DNA of 64,000 nt from Poronia punctata (GCA_022579005.1 MU401454.1:558001-622000), one strand, 5' to 3'; positions 13,473 to 24,792 are shown, counted from the stretch's first letter. The notes: generated by a model not told the origin, from the letters alone. Translations and numbers: made by a program.

Positions 13473-13634
13473 ATGGAAGAATTCGATATCCGCGTTGCCA
13501 TCCTCAGCGGCCAAAGTACAAATCCTTATTTCACATCAACCCCACCAAAACCACCCAATCTTTCGTCTCTCGAGTCCGCCCGATCCGTCGGCGACATCAC
13601 CACCGTAGGGTTTTCTTCGCTGGGACTTTCTTGA
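13473..13634 (+). CDS. Short hypothetical ORF, 53 residues
   Basis: The frame starts ATG at 13473 with MEEFDIRVAILSGQ and stops with TGA at 13634. Codons strongly prefer C in the third position, as in the confident genes nearby. No family is recognised. It may be a first exon whose remainder is lost, or chance; a 66-residue frame with similar codon bias runs on the opposite strand immediately downstream (13647-13847), and both cannot be trusted. Confidence 0.2.
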   Translation: MEEFDIRVAILSGQSTNPYFTSTPPKPPNLSSLESARSVGDITTVGFSSLGLS

Positions 13635-13646
13635 ACAATGTCTGTG

Positions 13647-13847
13647 TCACATCTGCCCCTGCACATGCGTCGTGTTCCCGCTACCGTCTACGAAAGGAAG
13701 TGCCACCTCAGTGGACTGTCGATAGCTGCAAGTAGTGGTAGTAGTGGCCAACTGGATGCTACATTTCCTGATTTTGTAGTCCGAACGAAGGCCAGGAAAA
13801 TCGTTGGAGGTTGGGGAGGCGGGAGAGGTCGGTTGATCGGAAGCCAT
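13647..13847 (-). CDS. Short hypothetical ORF, 66 residues
   Basis: The frame starts ATG at 13847 with MASDQPTSPASPTSNDF. The N-terminus is Ser/Pro/Thr-rich and the codon use is C-rich in the third position. No domain is recognised. It could be an exon of a decayed gene on this strand together with fragments at 14100-14617, but no consistent splicing was found. Confidence 0.2.
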   Translation of the reverse strand: MASDQPTSPASPTSNDFPGLRSDYKIRKCSIQLATTTTTCSYRQSTEVALPFVDGSGNTTHVQGQM

Positions 13848-15773
13848 TTTCACTCGGTATCAATACTGGTGACCTCTTTCAGGGTCACCCTGGCCAAGAG
13901 GTCCGAGATCTCCAGACCATGGTACCTGATTGCTGCATATCCGTTCTCGCTCGCGTCTCTGTTCTCGTCTTGTATATACCGTTATTGCCAGTTCGACAAT
14001 ATTGTTTCCCATCTGCAGCATTCTCCCTTCTACGGGTAGCTTGGCGAAAGCTTCTTCGCGTGATACTTCGCGTTATAGAACCCTCCCGGGTATAACGGAG
14101 CCAGTAAAGTTTGCTTTCCGATTACCAAGGACGCCAATGGACGCTGCGACCTCGGATCCGGCAGCCACCCCCATTGAGCTTCGGTGGGCAAGGAGCTCGA
14201 ATGTCCCCTGCTCGTAATATTAACTAGGCTGTTCAAGTCGTACTGGAGAACAAGCCTGTCCAAAGGTTAAAGAAATATATTCGTGCAATTTGGACTTGAC
14301 TGGCCTCGGCTTCCAACAAGCAACGCACAAAGTAGCCACGGACTCCATCATCCTGTACAACAACCTTAGCATCGTACAATACACATACTGAGAGGTATTC
14401 ATAGGGATACCCACCCATACAAGGGATACCCATAAAAGGATTGAGATAGGTGCCGTTCATTATTCCAAAGACATTGCGACATCTTAGACGGCGGTAATAG
14501 GCAGTCGGCAGGGTAGCCCGGCGCTCTCCCAACTCGCGAGGGACGGCAACGGCGAACTTGACCTCGGTAGTCTCCAGAAGCGCTCTTTTTAAGAGTCTGA
14601 ACTTTCTTGCTAGACATTGTTGTCCGTTCGTTATCTGGTTGTCGCGTGGTGGTTATCTGTTTGTTGTCCGTTGTATAGAGTGGTATCGGATGGAAATGAA
14701 GTTAGACATAGTAAATGTCGAGCCTTGGGCTTGAAGAAATTCGTAACTCTGTTTATATAAAGCTGTGTGCTTCTTGGCGCCAGTTCTACGTGTTTGTTGA
14801 TTCGTCTTAAGGTAGGGACTGAACTAGAATAAGTAGATGTAGAGTTTGTATAATCAAGTGGCAAGCAGCCTAGGAAGACAGACAAGCCTTATATAGGAGA
14901 GGGAATAAATGCGAACAGGGTACGATTACCGCTTCTGTTAAAATTAGATGACGTGGTTGGGCTACATGATCTGCTTCTTAGAGTAGGTAGGTGCAAGCGT
15001 TCCTGTCTCGATTTTTGGCATGTATATGCGTATTGTGGTTTCTTAAAGACGACAAACTTGGAACAGACTTGTGGCAAGTATATCGCTTAGTCTTTCCCAA
15101 TAGCAACAATTCAAAGCCTCTCTTTCTTGTTTAATGTAGTGTAATTTGTTTTCTGTTACACAATTATAATCTTACTACTAGAACCAGCGAGACGTAAAGG
15201 TAGGTACTACGCTAGTGATTCCCGCCTTCGACACACTTTCCTACTTTGTCAAGTAGACATATCTATATGACGCTCAAGGTTTGACCTTCTGCTTATTAAG
15301 ACGTGCTTGCCGCTTTTGCTTCTTTGGTTGGATATTAAGTAGTTGCACCTTTGTCTTTGCTTCACTTTCCTAGGGAAATTTACGCCAACTACAACGGAGT
15401 AGGTAGGTACAAAACTAGGATAAATTGAAGGTAAGACGGAGTTGTGCTTTTCAGGGGGTTTCGGGAAAGCGCGGCTTTGTAAGAAGCAACCTTGAAGTAG
15501 GTAGGTTGGCAGGTTCGAGGTAGTTGTGGCCAGGGAATAGCGTTACTACATAAATCCGCAGCAGGTATACGATTTGTAGAAACTACTATACACTTGTACT
15601 AAATAAACACTTTAAGAGTCATAGATACGTCAAGAACCTTGAACCTCCCTGGGGAATGGCAGGGGATCGACTATATGAGGTAAGCAGTATCAATGACATT
15701 CTTTTTCGGACATTGTATAGCAACCAGGTATTCTATCCTACATGAGGCGCTATGATTGCCACTTCACCCAGAA

Positions 15774-16790
15774 CTAAGAAAGGCCAAGTGCACTCCGCGC
15801 GAGGAATGCGCGATCCTGTTCTTGCCTGTTCGCCTGTTCCCTTCTGAGCATGTCCAACAGTGCCTGTGCGAGTTGTTCTTTAGCCTCCTTCTTTCCCAGC
15901 ACCCTGGTGACCTGTAAAACCGGCATGTCAAACGGGAGCATGGCCGGATGTGCAAAGTATACCCGGCCGTCCCAGAGATTCTTGTCTTCCGAAGTTAGGT
16001 CGTAGGTAGGTGCTCCAATGCCCAACTCTTTGCAGACCGCGTCGACTTGCTTCGGGGCCGGGCTTTCGCCATTCTCACCCTCTTCCTTTTGTTTTTGCGG
16101 GGGTAGCACCTTCGGTTGTTGTTGCTGCTGAGATGGGAACTGGGGCATGTTGAGATGAAACTGCTGTAATTGTGATTGTGGCTTTGGGAATTTCACGCCC
16201 CCTCCGTTGGGCATGAAGCCTTGCTCTCGCAGCCACTCAATAGCGCACTTGGCTGCGTATTTCTTCGCGTCCTTCTTGCGCAGAAAAGCCGGAGCTTTAG
16301 AGAAGTCGCCCGCGTGGCCGGGGAACGCACCCCCGCTAGCTTCTGGTACCGCCACTTGGCACTTCCAATGCAGAATCCCGCGACCAGTAGGGTCGACTGG
16401 CATTTCTACATACTGGACATCGCGACAGCCGCTGTGTGGATGTACGGCTCGGTATTCTAAGGGGTTTTTTATGATTAGTACCGTACGCCGGAGGTTTCCC
16501 GACCCTTCAATGCACAGTGCCCCCCTGCCGTGTTGACGAGCTCCGGCGAAACAAAACTGCAGGAAGAGCTAGCTGGGTATATACTTGCCTCCAAGCAGAC
16601 CTACCCAGTTAGCCTCTCCTAGTTCGGGCTCTGGTTCGGCATTGGGCTGTGAGTCGAGGGCGGACTCAAGGCTCAGAAGAGCGTTTCGAACACCGTCGGT
16701 TAACGGTATGGGCGTTTGCTGTTGTTGACGAATCCATGACTGGATCTTGTCGTAGGTTTTTGGGGACACGGCAACTCTGTTGGCTGCCAT
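15774..16790 (-). CDS. Double-stranded RNA-binding domain protein
   Basis: Two exons, 16589-16790 and 15774-16456, give 294 residues. Residues 1-60 are a helical, Gln-rich lead; a DSRM-like fold follows at about 62-150: NWVGLLGEYRAVHP, then HWKCQVAVPEASGGAFPG, then KKDAKKYAAKCAIEWLREQG, the family's closing helix with its lysine-rich start. A Gln/Pro linker leads to a C-terminal part (about 200-294) without a domain I recognise. The exons join only if the intron starts with GC: CTT GGA G|GCAAGT and CCTTAG|AA TAC rebuild the GLL-EYR core of the domain, and a TACTAAT branch site lies 20 bp before the acceptor. RNA binding is inferred from the domain; no RNase or helicase domain is present. It lies upstream-to-downstream in tandem with EFG1. 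Confidence 0.82.
16457..16588 (-). other. GC-AG intron
   Basis: Donor is AG|GCAAGT, exactly the strong context known for GC-AG introns; acceptor is CCCCTTAG; branch motif is TACTAAT. Using the nearby GT sites (GTAGGT or GTATAT) breaks the frame with the only good acceptor. Length is 132 bp, the longest among the introns of this window. Confidence 0.8.
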
Positions 16791-17492
16791 GATTTATCGG
16801 TAAGCGAGTGCTAGACTATACTGGCAAGGACATAGGATAACAATATAAATGATGGAAATTCTTCGAATTTATGTAACTAGACCTAGCGACATGAGTTCGA
16901 CTCGTGAAGCATGGGCAAGTTGGTGGGGTTGAGACAAGCACAAGGCTGCTGCGCAGCAGCGCATTAAAAGCAGAAGCGCATTAAAAGAGGGGAAAAGTTC
17001 GGCGCCAATCAGCTCAACGAGCCAATAGGTGTAATGCATAGATATACTGCATCTATCTATCTGTATCACCTCGTATGACTTTTGTGGTGGTCAAGGTCGT
17101 GTCTGCGCTCGACTTGAATGAAGCAATGGGTGTTTATGTACAACAATTCGAGCTCGTTCGTCGTTAGAAGCAACCACGTGGGCCATGCAAGTCAGCCGAG
17201 GACAACGAGGATCAGGAAACTGCTACGTTCAACTCAAGCTATCACATCACCTACCAGCCCAGGGGCAACATATTGACCAAATTATTTGGCGGCTCTGTCT
17301 CCGTTCCAAGTTCGTAGTGAAGTAGTATATAAAGTAGCTCGGAAGCAACTTGGCGGTATATTTTGGGTATCTCATTCCTTACTTACATGTAAGGATGGCT
17401 TGCTCGCCTCTGCTTCGCGTCTTGCGCGGGCGAAGCGACACGTCATAAACTTCCTCGGCGTATTACTTTGTTACTTCAAATCTCTTGCTCAT
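16791..17492. other. Intergenic region between the dsRBD gene and EFG1
   Basis: About 700 bp without a supported gene. It holds the promoter of the dsRBD gene (transcribed to the left) and the 3' end of EFG1. A short repeat, GCGCATTAAAAG, occurs twice near 16958-16988. Confidence 0.6.
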
Positions 17493-18422
17493 TCATCCCT
17501 CCTCGAAGAAACCCCCATCGCTATCATCATCACTGCCCGAACCATGCGTTTGCTGCCGTTCGTTCTTTGACGTATGGGAATCTGTAGTTTTTTCTGGCGG
17601 AAACGAATTTTTGGCCTTGGACCGACCTGGCTTCGCAGCCAACGACTGTTTCGGGGGCCGCAACTCTTGTGTCTGTGAATTTTCCCTTGTGCTGCTCGAC
17701 GATTTGCGCTCCACAAGCAGTTTGAGTGCCAGATCTCCTTTCTTTGCTGTTTCTTCTATTACTTTCCACATTGGCGGTCTTTCCGTGTGTAATGCTGCTT
17801 TTGCTGCCGAACTTGCGTCTTCCTTCTTTGACTGTTGTTCCTGCGTGTCTTTTTTAGATGCGGCAGGATACAAGCTGATGTAACGCTCCCGATACGGGAA
17901 GAATTTCGCATATAGGGAATCTATCTGCGCAATATGCAAATCGGCCTCGAGCTTCTTCCTCTCTTCCTCGTCTGTTTCCGTCTCGAGCTGGGATCGTATC
18001 TGTTTAGCGAGACGGTCTGCCTTTTTCCGTTCTACCATTATCAGTTAGATCGATCAAACGCGTGTTCGCACGTGCGCGGCTTCGAAGCGGTACCCACCGA
18101 AAAACCGGACCATGTGGTATTTCGCTATCATGTCTCTCCTCCTCTTATGGTCGGCCGTCTCCTCGATATTCGCCTTGTGATGTTCCAGTTCCTTTTCCAG
18201 TTCGTGTCGTACATTGGCGGGCAAGCTTTGTTGACACGCTAGTCGTCTTTCTATTGTCCTTGCTCGCTTTTTCATCCCATTCAGGCTTGTGGAGTTAGCC
18301 TTGCTGATGGCCGTCGTCTTCTTTTTCTTGTTGTGCCTGAATTTCGAGTGACCGGGTGCTTTCTCCCCTTGTCCGAAGGGTTCAGCGGTGCTGACCTCGG
18401 AAAATTTTCGCTTGGAGCTCAT
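17493..18422 (-). CDS. EFG1: rRNA-processing protein EFG1
   Basis: Exons 18098-18422 and 17493-18031 give 287 residues. Efg1 is a nucleolar factor needed for early cleavage of pre-18S rRNA. The sequence shows the family's order: a basic N-terminus (FRHNKKKK, likely a nuclear/nucleolar signal), the helical core KKRARTIERRLA ... LPANVRHELEKELEHHKANIEE, then KYHMVRFFERKKADRLAKQI, which is rebuilt exactly across the intron (TTC G|GTGGGT and TAG|AA CGG). DSLYAKFFPYRERYISLYP follows and is characteristic. The C-terminal third is Lys/Ser-rich, acidic at the end (DDDSDGGFFEEG) and probably disordered. The gene is divergent from the SEA4 homologue across 930 bp. Confidence 0.93.
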
Positions 18423-19352
18423 TTTCGTATGTAGGAGATCGTATAGGGTATGTTTCTGTTCGGGATACTAGTGGGTTTGCGTGAAACTTGGGGGGTCGTA
18501 ATTGCGTTTATACGATCAGGAATGCTTATGAACTCGGAACAATTAGTTTTCGGAATTTTTACCGCCTGAATGTTCCTGCAAGATGCAGGGCCCCAGGGCC
18601 TGGAGATCGGAAGTCAAGCTAGTACGTTCTAGGTAAGTAGGTAACTAATGGATGTCATGGCAGGCTACTATTATAGTGGGCCATGTTGTTCCTGTACGTG
18701 TACGACTCCGAGTATCATATACGCAAGCTCCTCATCTAGGTACAAGTACGAGTTCGTCAACTTCTAAGCATGTAGAAAGTGCTTTCGGCTGAATGTCACA
18801 TTTTTAAAACACGATTAGCTTCCTACCTTCTGGAGATATGAACACCATGACCGTAATTACTTGCTTGCTATAATTCGGTTCACTATCTGGTGGTGGATGA
18901 CAAGTCCAGAAGTACATATCTCCTACCACTGACCAGCATTTTGGCAAATACCGTGATACATACATGATAATCTATCTGTAGGCACACAGACTCTTGAATG
19001 AGTACGCAAGTGTACAATTAAATAGGTAGGTTAAAAAGCACCCCGAAGCACCCCGAATATCACTACTCCCTGGCATTTGTTTCGGGGATCAGTGGGGTTT
19101 ACAGACTCCCGGTCACTCCATCTCTAGCCATGTTCGCTAGATCGGACAGAGAAACAACGGGGATATCACAACACAGTTGGTTTGCGCTTCTACCGGCGGT
19201 GACCTGGTCCTAGTCTCCCGGAATTCTCGCCCCTAGCATGCCCCTGATACCGTTTGTCTCGTTCTCCGTGTATGGCGACGGGCTGGTCGGTAGATGTCTG
19301 TCGCGTCGCTAATTCTATCTAATAGTGGCAGTCCCAAGTATGCGAGCGAAGC
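18423..19352. promoter_or_regulatory. Shared upstream region of EFG1 (-) and SEA4 (+)
   Basis: A 930-bp interval between two divergent starts. It must contain both promoters. Visible words include TAGGTAGG near 19023 and a doubled CACCCCGAA (around 19040-19058). No TATA box at a convincing distance stands out. Confidence 0.45.
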
Positions 19353-22300
19353 ATGGCTCAGTATACCAATTCAAAGCTCTTGGACCGGCCCGAACCGGGT
19401 CTTATCAAGTGGTCCCCCAATCCACACGATGACAGCTTTCTGCATGTCAATCTGCAACACCGGGTGGTCCAGCTGTACAAGCCCACCGGTTATGCGCGAC
19501 GTGGTCGGTTCGACTACGAGAAAGTCGCCAAGCTCGACGACATTCCTCCTCTGAGTACCTACGACTGGTCACCAGCTTACTCGGGCCTCATAGCCATCGG
19601 TACAGCTGCCGGCACGGTCAACCTGCTTAATCTTAACGATAGCTCCAACAACTATTTGGAGCAGAGAATAAAGTTCACTCGTTTTTGTCAGGCGATTGCC
19701 TTTAACACGGGCACTCTACTAGCCGTCGGTCTGGAGCGAGTGCGGAACGACCAATGTCTTCAGATATGGGACATTAATCGGCTCGTCCATCTCGATCCAA
19801 AGTCTTCTTGGTCTTCACTTGACGGCTCGATGCTGGGTGAAGCTGTGCATCGACTAGAGCCCGCAACCACCGTGTCCAGCACCAAGTTCTTCGAGGACAG
19901 CCCACAGACCCTAGTCGTTGGTATCAAGAATCAGGGTATCCGTATCTACGATCTCCGAGGTATTATGCCATAGGGGCTTCCGTGGTCTTTTTCGTATATA
20001 GATATCAAAACTGACGGGCTAAACAGATCCTCACGGTGTCGTCGTCAATTATCAAACAAAATGCAACAACAACTTGGCCATCGATTATGCTGACCCTAAT
20101 TACTTTGCCTCGTCTTCGTTGGATCGTCCGGGCGTAGTCATATGGGACCGTCGGGCAGCGCCGAGACAACCGCCCTCAGCTGTGTATCAAGATGCCGTAG
20201 AAACAGAGGGGCTGCCTTGGGGCGCTGCCCTTAATTTGGATACGGCAATCAACATAAACCCGAGCAATGTGCCCGATAGGGGCTCCCTTGTGCGCACCAT
20301 ACGGTTTTGCCGCAACCATCGTGGTCTGTTGGCGGTCCTCTCTAGGACGGGGCAGTTACGGGCTATAGAGACGGCCAAGGAGTTTGTTCCCACCGACAGA
20401 CGTGATGAAGACGGGCCGGAACTTTTGGAAGCCAGAAAGTCGCACGAGCTAGACATGGGCTTTATGAGAGCTAATCGTAAACACGACCAGATCGTGTCCT
20501 TTGATTGGGTCACACACGATTCTCCAGCACTGACGCCTCGAGTTTTGGTATTGCGTGCCAGCGGGGCTTATGAGATCTTGGAGAAACCATCTTATACCTC
20601 GGATCATACATACAAGATGATACCATGGCAGTCGCCCCATCGCGGTTTCGAAGGTACGGCATGAATCCCCTGCACTGTAGTAGTTGAACTTTTCTGACAC
20701 GAAACAGAGGGCGCGAGTTATCACAGCTTAATGAGCTTTGATGGCAACCAACATCCAGAAATGATGGGGTCATTACTCATAGATGACGCTTTGAAGGACA
20801 TACCATTGTTTGGGGAAGGCCAAGAACCGATTGAAGATATTGTTACGGAAGTCCTGCAATCGGCCCCTCCCCAGACCGATACTATTATAGACTTAGAGGC
20901 AACCGAAGACGCTCCACAGTCATTTCTTGCCGTAGGCACGACGGCAGGCAAACTAATCAATTTGAGGAAACACGCCCAGATAAGCGGCCAATATCAGGAG
21001 CCAGCTAACAAAAGCGCGGGACTAAGGTCAAATCGACAAGTACACGAGGATCTCCTAGCCAAGTCACTTGATGGCGTTAGATACACGAAGCCGGTACAGA
21101 GTTTCTTGGATCATATCATGTTATGTCGGTCTAAAGAAAGATATCTCTTCGACTACTCTTGGAATGTCGACGTCGTAGCGGATGACCCGTGGTTAAGGGA
21201 TATGTGGCTTTGGATAGCTGGTATGTACTGTTGGTCTTATCTCTATTGTGGCGACGAGGGGCTAATTCGTCGATCCAGGAGCTTCGAGCGCTGCTGAGGA
21301 TGATGGCATGACATCGCATGGGGTTGATTACAGCTTTCTTGGAGTGATTCCTATATGGAACAAAGATCTAGGTGAGTCCAAACCCGGCATGTTCCTTCGG
21401 TCTCCTTGTTTTAACGCGGACTCTAGGCCAACAAGGACCGTTTCGACTGGTAGACGGAGCTACACTTCCAGATGACGTGGAATGGGACCGCGGTCTAGAG
21501 TTTCTCAACAGCAAATCGAAACCATACGATATCAAGAACTTGAATACGAAAAGACGGGCACGCAGGGAAGCGGCTGTTCGTGTCTGCGGATGGGGAAAGA
21601 CATCCCTCGATTCGGAGTGGAGGGAATATGAAAAGGTGCCAGCGTCAGAAAAGAGCTCATCTTTATTTACGAAAGCAGCAGCCCGAGCCCTTTTTGAAGG
21701 CGACTTCAAAGAAGCCGTCCAGATCCTCAAGACGGGAAGCACAGAGTATCCGGAGCTTCTCTTTGCCTCCTTTGCTCTCCAGTTGATGGAGAGAGGTGAA
21801 AGAAAGCTCGAAAAAGATCAGTTGGACTTTGACGATGCCGTCACCTCCAACACGGACCCGTATCTTCGAGCCATCTCGTCGCTAATCGCCACAAACAACT
21901 GGGATATGATTGCAAATCAAGAATCTCTACCGCTTCGAGAACGCACATATGTTGCGCTCCGGAACTTTGACGACGAAAAGCTCACGAAATGGCTCGGGAA
22001 CGAGCTAGAGGTGGCGATACAGACGGGCGACATCGAAGCCATTGTTCTCACCGGGATCACGGACAACTTGGTCGACATCTTTGCCAAGTACGTGGAGAAG
22101 TTCAACGACGTGCAGACAGCGACGCTCGTGCTATCCATCTGCGCCCCGCGGTACATCAACGACTACCGCTGCGTGGTCTGGCGCAACGCATACAGAGCAT
22201 ATCTCCAACGCCACAAGGCCTTCTTACAGCGCACCAAATTCGAAGTCGAGAGCACAAAGAAGAGTAAACGCCGCGGCATACCAACGATCAAGCCCCTATC

Positions 22301-22721
22301 TCGCCAAGTGGCCCTACGCTGCGTATACTGCGACGCCGAGTACGAGCTCTCCAAGACGGGCTCGGCGCCCGCGGCAACGACGACGACAACCACGGGTACA
22401 GGAACACCAGCTACGCAATCAAACCCGCTAATGGCCACGAGCGTCAACGCGGGAATCAGCTGTCCGAACTGCGGCCGCCATCTCCCGCGTTGCGCCGTAT
22501 GTCTAGAAATCGTCGGAATACCGCGATCGGACAGGCCCGAGTCCTCCATGGACCCACAGATCCGTCTCGCCGCTCGCTTCCCGACCTTTTGTCTAAAGTG
22601 CGACCACGTATTACACCTGGACCATGCGCGTCAGTGGTTCGCTAGACATGTTGAGTGTCCTGTCCCCGAATGTCGGTGTCGCTGCAACTTTAGAGCCAAC
22701 CCGGAGCTTAATTATCATTGA
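19353..22721 (+). CDS. SEA4: SEA4 / Mios homologue, SEACAT (GATOR2) subunit
   Basis: Five exons (19353-19959, 20027-20653, 20708-21220, 21279-21371, 21427-22721) give 1044 residues. All four introns are 54-67 bp and all interrupt a codon after its first base. Sea4/Mios is a WD40 scaffold subunit of the vacuole-associated SEA complex that regulates TORC1 by amino-acid supply. The N-terminal half has Mios-like beta-propeller strands (IKWSPNPHDDSFLHVN, YDWSPAYSGLIAIGTAAGTVNLL, NYFASSSLDRPGVVIWDRR). An alpha-solenoid follows (ALFEGDFKEAVQILKTGS). The C-terminus, about 910-1044, is the paired zinc module: CVYC, CPNCGRHLPRCAVC, then CLKCDHVLHLDHARQWF and CPVPECRCRC. A Thr-rich spacer (TTTTTTGTGTP) splits the zinc module. 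Confidence 0.93.
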
Positions 22722-23148
22722 TTTATTTAGTTATTAGATATCTGGTAGATAGTCGTAATATTTTGGTTAGCAATTATCTTACTTGGTCTTTCATCTATTC
22801 GTACAGTCGTGGGCATTCGGGGTTTTTCATCGTCTTTCGAATGCCCCAGCTCCATGACGACGGCCAACACATAATACCTGGTTATTGAATACATAAGGTA
22901 TGCTTGGTCGTGTCGTGTCGTTGATGCCTCTTGTACCCGTCTTGAAAGAAAACCATCTTCATAAAAACTACATTAGACTCATATCCCAAAGCCATTAGAA
23001 ATTCGTGCATGACCAAGTCTACCACCCAGCATACTAATATTCCACAGTCGGGTATTATCTTCATCATCATTAACCAAGTATAGGTACAGCCGGTACCCGG
23101 AACGCAGCAAAGAAGGATCCTTCATAGGATAAGTAAGGCAACTCTGGT
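22722..23148. other. Convergent intergenic region
   Basis: 427 bp between the stop of SEA4 and the stop of the opposite-strand gene. It holds both 3' ends; no other feature is seen. Confidence 0.6.
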
Positions 23149-24792
23149 TCAAAAAACCATCGCTTTCCACGGCTGTAAATCCGCCTCCATCTTAACCCTC
23201 CCCCTCTGTCCGCCGTCCCTTTCCTCCTCCTCCTCCTCGGCCCTCAACCTCATCTCCATACCCGCCATCCAATTCTCCTCCGCAACAAGAGCATCCCTCT
23301 CCATCTCCTCCATGAACCTCAGCTCGGAAAGCATATCCCGGACCAAACTCCTACAACCTTGCAACGTGCGCGCAAGACCAGAAGACTTCTTACTACTCTG
23401 TTGTTGATGCTGTGATTGTTGTTGTTGTCCATCAAAATCCCCCAACGTCTCAAGCATCCTCCCCCACCCCTCCAAAACCCTCAACAAACCCGCATGATCC
23501 CCTTTCCAACCCGCCGAATCCAAATCACTCACAAAGATAACAGTCGCGTCATCATCACCATCTTTCCCGCCCTTGCTTAAAATGGTATCAACCTCATTAA
23601 ACCTCTGCGCAGCAAGAATAGCCCCTACTTTCCCCGCCCAAGTTTCAAATTCCCTCACCACACGAGAGAATCTGCCCCCGGAATCGCCCAGGATCCAGAG
23701 ACCATTGAGGACTTGATCCAGGATCTGAACTTTCCGATCAAGTCCCTTTCCTTCTCCCTTTCCTCCCCAGGTAATCAAATCCCCCATCCCCCTCTCCTCC
23801 GCCCCATCCCTCTCTTCCCCCCTCAAAGCCTCATCCGTCCGTGCCAATTCCTCAAACTTGGATCTCAGCTTCTCGCGCGCACTAACATGCCATTCGTTCG
23901 TAACGGAATGCGCGGAGCGATGAAGGAGGGATAATTGCAGGAGCTCGGTCTGTAAACGGCTGGTTTCCGAGGATAGGGCGATGTTGACCGGTTGTTTGGA
24001 CGGGGAGGGCGGGGCGAGGAATGTCGACGTTAGGGGTTTGGGGACGTGTTGTTGTTTTGCTGGGCTGTAGTGTTGTTGGTTTGTGTTGAATGCTGGTCGG
24101 CGGGGGGCGAGGGTTGTTGTTGTTGTTGTTGTTCCTGTTCCTGTTGTTTGGGATGGTATGCGTCTTTGTTGGGTTTGGGTTTGGGTTTGAGATCGTGTTT
24201 GTTGTTGTTGTTGTTGTTGTTGTTGTTGCGGACGTAACGTCGTGGCGGAAGTTAAAGAAGTGACTGTTGATTTTGCGCGGGCGTGTTGACCTAATCGTAC
24301 TCGTTCCCTCGTCGTGTCTGATATCGTGGTGGTTGTAGAGGAAGCAGAAGAGGCTGGTCGGGTGGGGCCACTAACTGCTCGACCACCACTTGTTGATGTT
24401 GTTGTTGATGTTGTTGTAGTTGATGGCGGTCTCCGTACAGATGGGGCTCGTCCTAATGGTTTTGGTTTTGACGATGACGGAGCTCTTGTTGACGAGATTA
24501 ACCTCGAGGAAGAAGAAGATGGCCCTGCTCCTGCTCCTGTACGAGACGTCGTCCTCGCTGCTGTAGTAGAAGAAGAAGAAGAAGAAGTAGTAGTAGTTCT
24601 TGCCGAAGTGGCTGCAGTTGTTGATCGCGTCGTCCTCATTGTCGTCGTGGGTAATCGGCTAGGCGATGCAGTCCTCGACTCGTTTCTGGGTTTATCCTGG
24701 CTCTGGAACGGTTCGTCGTTGCTCTTGCCTGCAGGTTGACGAAGGGATCGCGTCCTACTCAATGCGGTGGTTTTGGATGTGGAGGAGGACAT
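23149..24792 (-). CDS. Low-complexity N-terminus plus coiled-coil protein, HAUS8-like layout
   Basis: A single exon of 547 residues with ATG at 24792. Residues 1-260 are extremely Ser/Thr/Arg-rich and basic with SSSSS, TTTT and poly-Gln (RPQQQQQQQQQQTR) runs encoded by trinucleotide repeats. From about 275 the protein becomes helical: SETSRLQTELLQLSLLHRSA, REKLRSKFEELARTDEALRG, then LDRKVQILDQVLNGLWILG, VVREFETWAGKVGAI and a final acidic helix EEMERDALVAEENWMAGMEM. A basic, disordered, microtubule-binding N-terminus before a QTLLL-type coiled coil is the layout of the augmin subunit HAUS8/Hice1, so that assignment is plausible; I cannot prove homology by eye. Otherwise hypothetical. The gene converges on SEA4. 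Confidence 0.75.
   Translation of the reverse strand: MSSSTSKTTALSRTRSLRQPAGKSNDEPFQSQDKPRNESRTASPSRLPTTTMRTTRSTTAATSARTTTTSSSSSSTTAARTTSRTGAGAGPSSSSSRLISSTRAPSSSKPKPLGRAPSVRRPPSTTTTSTTTSTSGGRAVSGPTRPASSASSTTTTISDTTRERVRLGQHARAKSTVTSLTSATTLRPQQQQQQQQQQTRSQTQTQTQQRRIPSQTTGTGTTTTTTTLAPRRPAFNTNQQHYSPAKQQHVPKPLTSTFLAPPSPSKQPVNIALSSETSRLQTELLQLSLLHRSAHSVTNEWHVSAREKLRSKFEELARTDEALRGEERDGAEERGMGDLITWGGKGEGKGLDRKVQILDQVLNGLWILGDSGGRFSRVVREFETWAGKVGAILAAQRFNEVDTILSKGGKDGDDDATVIFVSDLDSAGWKGDHAGLLRVLEGWGRMLETLGDFDGQQQQSQHQQQSSKKSSGLARTLQGCRSLVRDMLSELRFMEEMERDALVAEENWMAGMEMRLRAEEEEEERDGGQRGRVKMEADLQPWKAMVF
24046..24235 (-). repeat. Trinucleotide (CAA/ACA)n expansions coding poly-Gln and poly-Thr
   Basis: The + strand shows TTG/TGT runs near 24115-24135 and 24198-24226. 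On the coding strand they give a run of ten glutamines followed by QTQTQT, and a poly-threonine run. Such tracts are expected to vary in length between strains. Confidence 0.8.

Larger units (their letters stand above)
12931..15773. other. Intergenic region with weak coding-like fragments
   Basis: No complete gene can be built. Three patches have codon use like real fungal exons (C-rich third positions) but do not join: 13473-13634 (+), 13647-13847 (-) and parts of 14100-14617 (-). The remainder, 14620-15773, is AT-rich with TAGGTA words and shows no frame worth calling. Confidence 0.4.

Noticed and set aside
24314..24739. 141-codon + strand frame opposite the low-complexity protein
   Set aside because: It is an antisense reading of Ser/Thr/Arg repeats; its product is an acidic/valine low-complexity string.
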